Positions 60,130 through 64,000 of a stretch of 64,000 nt of DNA are shown piece after piece. The position numbers were made by a program, and so were the translations under genes. The notes under the pieces are model-generated. The model was not told the origin of the DNA and did no database searches. It was given only the letters and a program-made list of their open reading frames with translations. Source of the DNA: Yamagishiella unicocca. Its lineage: Eukaryota > Chlorophyta > Chlorophyceae > Chlamydomonadales > Volvocaceae. The first letter of the stretch is position 1. Each line of letters starts with the position of its first letter. The DNA is taken from assembly GCA_003116995.1 (NCBI GenBank), contig BDSL01000160.1, forward strand, positions 82,232-146,231. The letters are read 5' to 3'.

Positions 60130-61542
60130 AGGAGGGCTGTTTCGGTGTGCTAAGCTGCGAGGCTTCAACGGCGTGTCCGTGTAGCACAAAGCCGCGAAAC
60201 TCCCGCCACGGGAAATGAGCAGTTCGGGCGGCGAAACTCCTTCCTGGGTGCGTTGGTTTACCGTCAAGGCACGGTGTGTGTTTGTGCCCGGCGGACAGGG
60301 GTGCCGGGAGAAGGACAAGTCGTGATACGTGATGCGGTAGCGGCGGCTGAGGGCTGCGCGTGCGCGGGTGTGGCGGGAGTGAGAATCCGGCGGGGAGATG
60401 AGAGCAGGTCGGAGAGGCGAGCGGCTGCCAGGCTGACTAAGACCGGAGAGGAGAGGTCGGCCGACGCGGGGAGCAGCCATATTTGGGCGCATCATTGTAA
60501 GCATGTGTGAACACACATGAATCATGGGGAGTACCGCTTATTTGCTTTATTATCGGTACCTTCAAGGGAAGAGTCGCTTACTTGCTGTCCGCTAACGTTT
60601 GCGGCGCCAAAGCGTGTGTGCACGAGCTTAATCAGGTCGATCCTCAACCTTATGAGGTGTGGGTGTGTCGCGCATGTACGCTGGAGGTGTGTCTGGTTGC
60701 AATGACTGTAGGGATGAATGTGCAAACCTTATGGAGCTCCAGGGATGTTGCTCGGCATGCAAGATGGGAGGTGGGGCCAACGGCGGGGCCTCCAGAGACC
60801 CCCCCGCGAGGGCCACTGACGGTGACGGTGCTCCCAGCGACACGAGTGCCCTTCGATGCGCCCGATATGACTCTTCCGACTGGTCAGGCGCCCACTGCGC
60901 TACCATTAGCTGCTACCATACCACGGTACCTGCTGTAGCGGAGGAGGCGAGTTGACGCCCTTAAAACTTTGAGTATTATTGCCGGTATGACCCAGCCCGA
61001 CCTGTCAATTTTTATCTACTCCTCGAGCGCACCCATTGACTAAGGGCCGCGCCGTGCCGCTGCCACTATACCAGACGTACAGCAATAGCCAGCAACGTCG
61101 TTCTAGCATGCATGCCACCCCGTTACACGATAGCTCACATTGCAGATGCACGCCACCTTACGACGCACACACGTGCAAGTAAAAGGGGCCTTCATCTCCG
61201 CATCGCAACTCAAGACTGACACGAGATCTAGGAAGCCGCATCACGAAGGCCTCAAATCAGCACGGTCACCTGTGGGACGATATGTTCGTGCACTGGGTAC
61301 AACAAACCTCAGCACCGGCACTAGTCGCAGGTGCACTGCAACTGAAATCGGTTCAATATACTTACCGCGTACCCTTAACCTTGACATTCCGCAACCCATC
61401 CCGTCCTCAACCATCCTTACACGGTGTACGCATCCGCGTGGGTATACACTATCATGCAGTAAGCTCCTACTGAGCCCCAAAGGCATTCCACAGCCACGTC
61501 ACCGATACGCGTGCAGCGAGACACTAACAACCATCCCCAAGC

Positions 61543-63159
61543 TCAGTCCCACAGCAGCGTACCGCTGATCTTGCCGTCGTGGAGGTAGGGGGCCCAGGGG
61601 GCCAGACGGTCAGGGGGTTTGGTGGCGGCACCTTGGCCCTCCTGCTTCCCTCCAGCTGGTGCTGCCTTCAGGGGGGGTGCTGCCGCGTTACCAAGGCCAC
61701 TGCCGACGGAGAAGTAAGTGCTAGCCAGGATGGTCCATTTCCACGCTTCCTCCCTGCGGCCGTCCTCACGCCACTTATATGCCGCCAGGCGAACAGGTCC
61801 TGGGTTAACGGCGGCTAACACATGCATGCTTGGTGGTAGCCGCAGTACAGCGGGCAGGTCGCAGAAAAGAAACACACCAGCGGCATCCGCTGCCGTGCAG
61901 CGCTTAACAATGGGTGACCACTCAAACCCATACGATACTGGCCTTACTCCGCTGACGAATTCGCAAGGAAACCAACAAACGCCGTCATTTGCGCTCATCG
62001 CCTCCAGCTCCTTCTTGTTGATGAACCAGTCGTATTCCCTGCCCGCGTTGGAGAGCGGAGCCGGCCTGGCGGCAGACGCGTACCAGGCAGAGCTGCAGTC
62101 GTACTTGCCCTTAGCTACTGAGGCAATAATAAGCCGTTGGGCATCAGTTGCGGCCACATAATTGCACAGGAAGCGGTGCTCCTTAGCGCTGATGGGGAAC
62201 CAAGGGATGGCAGGGAGCACAACATGCAGGTAGGTACTGCTCAGCTGGCTCAGTCGTATGAGTTTGAGCAGCTGCTTGCAGGTGGCGTCAGGGGTGGCAG
62301 GGTTGCTCTCCAGCCAGCGGGCCAGCACCAGCAGCACGGTTGCCTCGTCGTCGGTGGCGAAGCTGTCGCTGCCCAGCAGCGCCTCCATGGCGGAGGCAGG
62401 GAGCGCCTCCATCTGCTTCCGCATCTTGAGGTCGCTCATCAGAGAGGGCGCGTCGCAGAAGGCCCAGGCCAGCAGCTCGCCCAAGCTGGGACCACCCTCC
62501 GACACTGCGCCCTTGATGCCAGCAGCCCCACTGTGCCGCAGCAGCTGCAGCCGACAGACATGAAGCGGCCGCCAGACGGCTTTGGGCTCGGGAAGCAGGT
62601 GGCGACCGCCATACAGCTCGGCTACGCCAGTCAGTGCCCCGCTGTCTTGCTGCCTCGCTGTGCCGATCGCAACTAGAGCCAGGGCCACGTCACACGCCTC
62701 CACGCACCCCTCCACTTGCAGGTAGGCGGCCATGCGCCACACCCGCAGCAGCGCAACAGCACTGCTCACGTCCAGCCTGCCAGTGTAGATGAAGCGTAGC
62801 GCTGACAGGGCGTGGGGCAGCTCGTCCGCTGCACCAATGGGCACTCGGAGCACTGGCTTACTTCCAGGACCTTTCTCCTGAATCCACCGATCAAACTGGG
62901 CGCGGAAGCGAGGCGACCCGCCACAGATGACCAGTGAGTGCGCCGGGAGCGGGTCGCCTATGGCCTCGCCGCCTGCAGCCGTGCTCGCAGGCTGCGTATC
63001 CTGGCCTTCGGCAGCTATTTTTTGGCGCTTGCCAGCGGGCTCATCCTCCCCGCCACAGGCAGGCTGTTCTGTGCCGGCGCAATAGAAAACCACTGAACAA
63101 TCCGACCTCTCCTCGGCGCCAAACAAGCGAGCAACAAAGGAAGCAAAGCTGACAGACAT
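61543..63159 (-). CDS. BTB/POZ-BACK domain protein, intronless (copy 2)
   Basis: Single open frame of 538 residues from the ATG at 63159. BTB, BACK and C-terminal regions match copy 1 almost residue for residue, except a patch of about 70 residues after CVEACD (roughly 62690-62530) with many substitutions and a net loss of residues (ALALVAIGTARQQDSGALTG against ALMALVATGLATQPDSQALA in copy 1). All indels keep the frame, and no stop interrupts 538 codons, so selection has probably kept both copies. Candidate poly(A) signal: minus-strand TGTAA at 61421-61417. Confidence 0.85.
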   Translation of the reverse strand: MSVSFASFVARLFGAEERSDCSVVFYCAGTEQPACGGEDEPAGKRQKIAAEGQDTQPASTAAGGEAIGDPLPAHSLVICGGSPRFRAQFDRWIQEKGPGSKPVLRVPIGAADELPHALSALRFIYTGRLDVSSAVALLRVWRMAAYLQVEGCVEACDVALALVAIGTARQQDSGALTGVAELYGGRHLLPEPKAVWRPLHVCRLQLLRHSGAAGIKGAVSEGGPSLGELLAWAFCDAPSLMSDLKMRKQMEALPASAMEALLGSDSFATDDEATVLLVLARWLESNPATPDATCKQLLKLIRLSQLSSTYLHVVLPAIPWFPISAKEHRFLCNYVAATDAQRLIIASVAKGKYDCSSAWYASAARPAPLSNAGREYDWFINKKELEAMSANDGVCWFPCEFVSGVRPVSYGFEWSPIVKRCTAADAAGVFLFCDLPAVLRLPPSMHVLAAVNPGPVRLAAYKWREDGRREEAWKWTILASTYFSVGSGLGNAAAPPLKAAPAGGKQEGQGAATKPPDRLAPWAPYLHDGKISGTLLWD

Positions 63160-64000
63160 CGTTGGTGAAACGTGTGAGGCTCTCGCGGAAGAGTGCCCCA
63201 CTAACGAAGGACTATCCAGTAGTCATTAACGTCATTTGTGTTTATCCTACATGCTCGCGCTCACACATGCCGAATGCGTGTCTAAGTTCATGACTTTCAG
63301 CGGTTTCCCTGCAGCAATCACGGAACGATCAGTTAGGGGATCCAAACGGTGCTCCAATGGCGCGGCTGATGACGTTTCCTCAGATCCTTCGTCCAAATGA
63401 AGTCCAAATGAAGAACTGGCCGTCCAAGGTTGTAATGATTGGGAAGGACAAAGTGGACTTTGAATCCTAGCTGGTAAGGTGTGAGGATTCCACCCCGGTT
63501 TCACTGTACGACGTGTCTCCGAAAAGATTGTTCAGTTGATGCCCCGCGACTTGCATCACTGGCATCTTATATGTGTACAGCCCATATAGGGCCCACCTAA
63601 CATACGGGTGATGCACTACAGAAAATTTGCCAGTGAGGAAGTGAGCGTTCCTCCGTACTAGAGTACGAGGCACGCCAACCTGCTGAAACGTAAGTATCGT
63701 CTGTCATAAAGGTTCACAAAGGCCGTTTGCTGCCGTTGCTCTTCCCGCGTCTATGGCGGTTCCTGCCGCCGCCTACGTCGCCCAGGGTGCCGAGCATGTG
63801 TCGATGAAGCGTCAGCTATATCGGGGACAACAATACTGAGTCCTTATATCCCCTCGGCCCACCAGCTGCGGAGCTGTGCACGTAAGGCACGCCACGTGAC
63901 AACGCATAACGTCACAACGCATGACGTCACAACGCATGACATCACGACAGGCAACATGGCGGAGGAGCGCGAGTGCGTTTCGCCGTACTCACGCCGCCTG
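63160..64000. other. upstream region of BTB copy 2, R block and TGACGTCA repeats
   Basis: 63247-63673 parallels 51825-52263 with small indels. 63640-63856 is the third R block. 63859-64000 matches 52710-52860 with TGACGTCA at 63922 and degenerate neighbours. No supported gene. Confidence 0.6.

Larger units (their letters stand above)
60030..64000. repeat. segmental duplication, unit 2 (runs off the window)
   Basis: Copy of 48524-52970 in the same orientation and order. It continues past the right end, where a third TGACGTCA block is cut off. The spacer 60130-61542 shows no supportable gene. Confidence 0.85.

Overview
The window looks like nuclear DNA of a volvocine-type green alga (Chlorophyta, Chlamydomonadales). 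It is GC-rich, its genes are split into many short exons with GT-AG introns that all stay in phase, its proteins carry long Gly/Ala/Pro/Thr/Gln runs, TGTAA (the usual volvocine poly(A) signal) sits downstream of several stops, and a CCCTAAAA-type repeat occurs in an intron. I rebuilt exon structures by hand; no transcript data were available. The genus cannot be fixed from sequence alone.

Layout. 1-4.8 kb: two head-to-tail plus-strand genes, a KANSL3/TEX30-family alpha/beta hydrolase (5' end outside the window) and an MCRS1-like FHA-domain protein; both families include NSL chromatin-complex subunits. 5.7-8.1 kb: two tandem minus-strand genes for ribosomal protein uS10 (RPS20). 8.1-11.9 kb: no gene I can support. 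11.9-14.5 kb: a secreted cyclophilin-like protein. 16.6-38.0 kb: the centrepiece, two tandem minus-strand copies of a large gene (957 and 1010 codons, 21 and 22 exons) encoding a type II membrane protein that joins an RCC1-type seven-bladed propeller to a CHST15-like carbohydrate sulfotransferase. 40.1-48.6 kb: a HIRAN-containing FAN1 nuclease gene (16 exons, 1636 codons), divergent from the second sulfotransferase.

48.5-64 kb: a segmental duplication. Each unit carries the last ~100 bp of FAN1, an intronless BTB/POZ gene on the minus strand, and a block with 15-bp TGACGTCA repeats plus a copied 3' end of the first sulfotransferase gene. The two units are separated by a Ty3/gypsy RNase H fragment and a ~5.9-kb satellite of 142-bp units.

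No operon logic is expected. The themes are local duplication (RPS20, sulfotransferase, BTB) and repeat biology at introns: minisatellites that begin exactly at splice donors, and a recurrent CCACGGGT...CCTCGAACC motif just upstream of acceptors in four unrelated genes. The sulfotransferase pair probably acts in the Golgi on extracellular-matrix or glycan sulfation; FAN1 acts in DNA crosslink repair.
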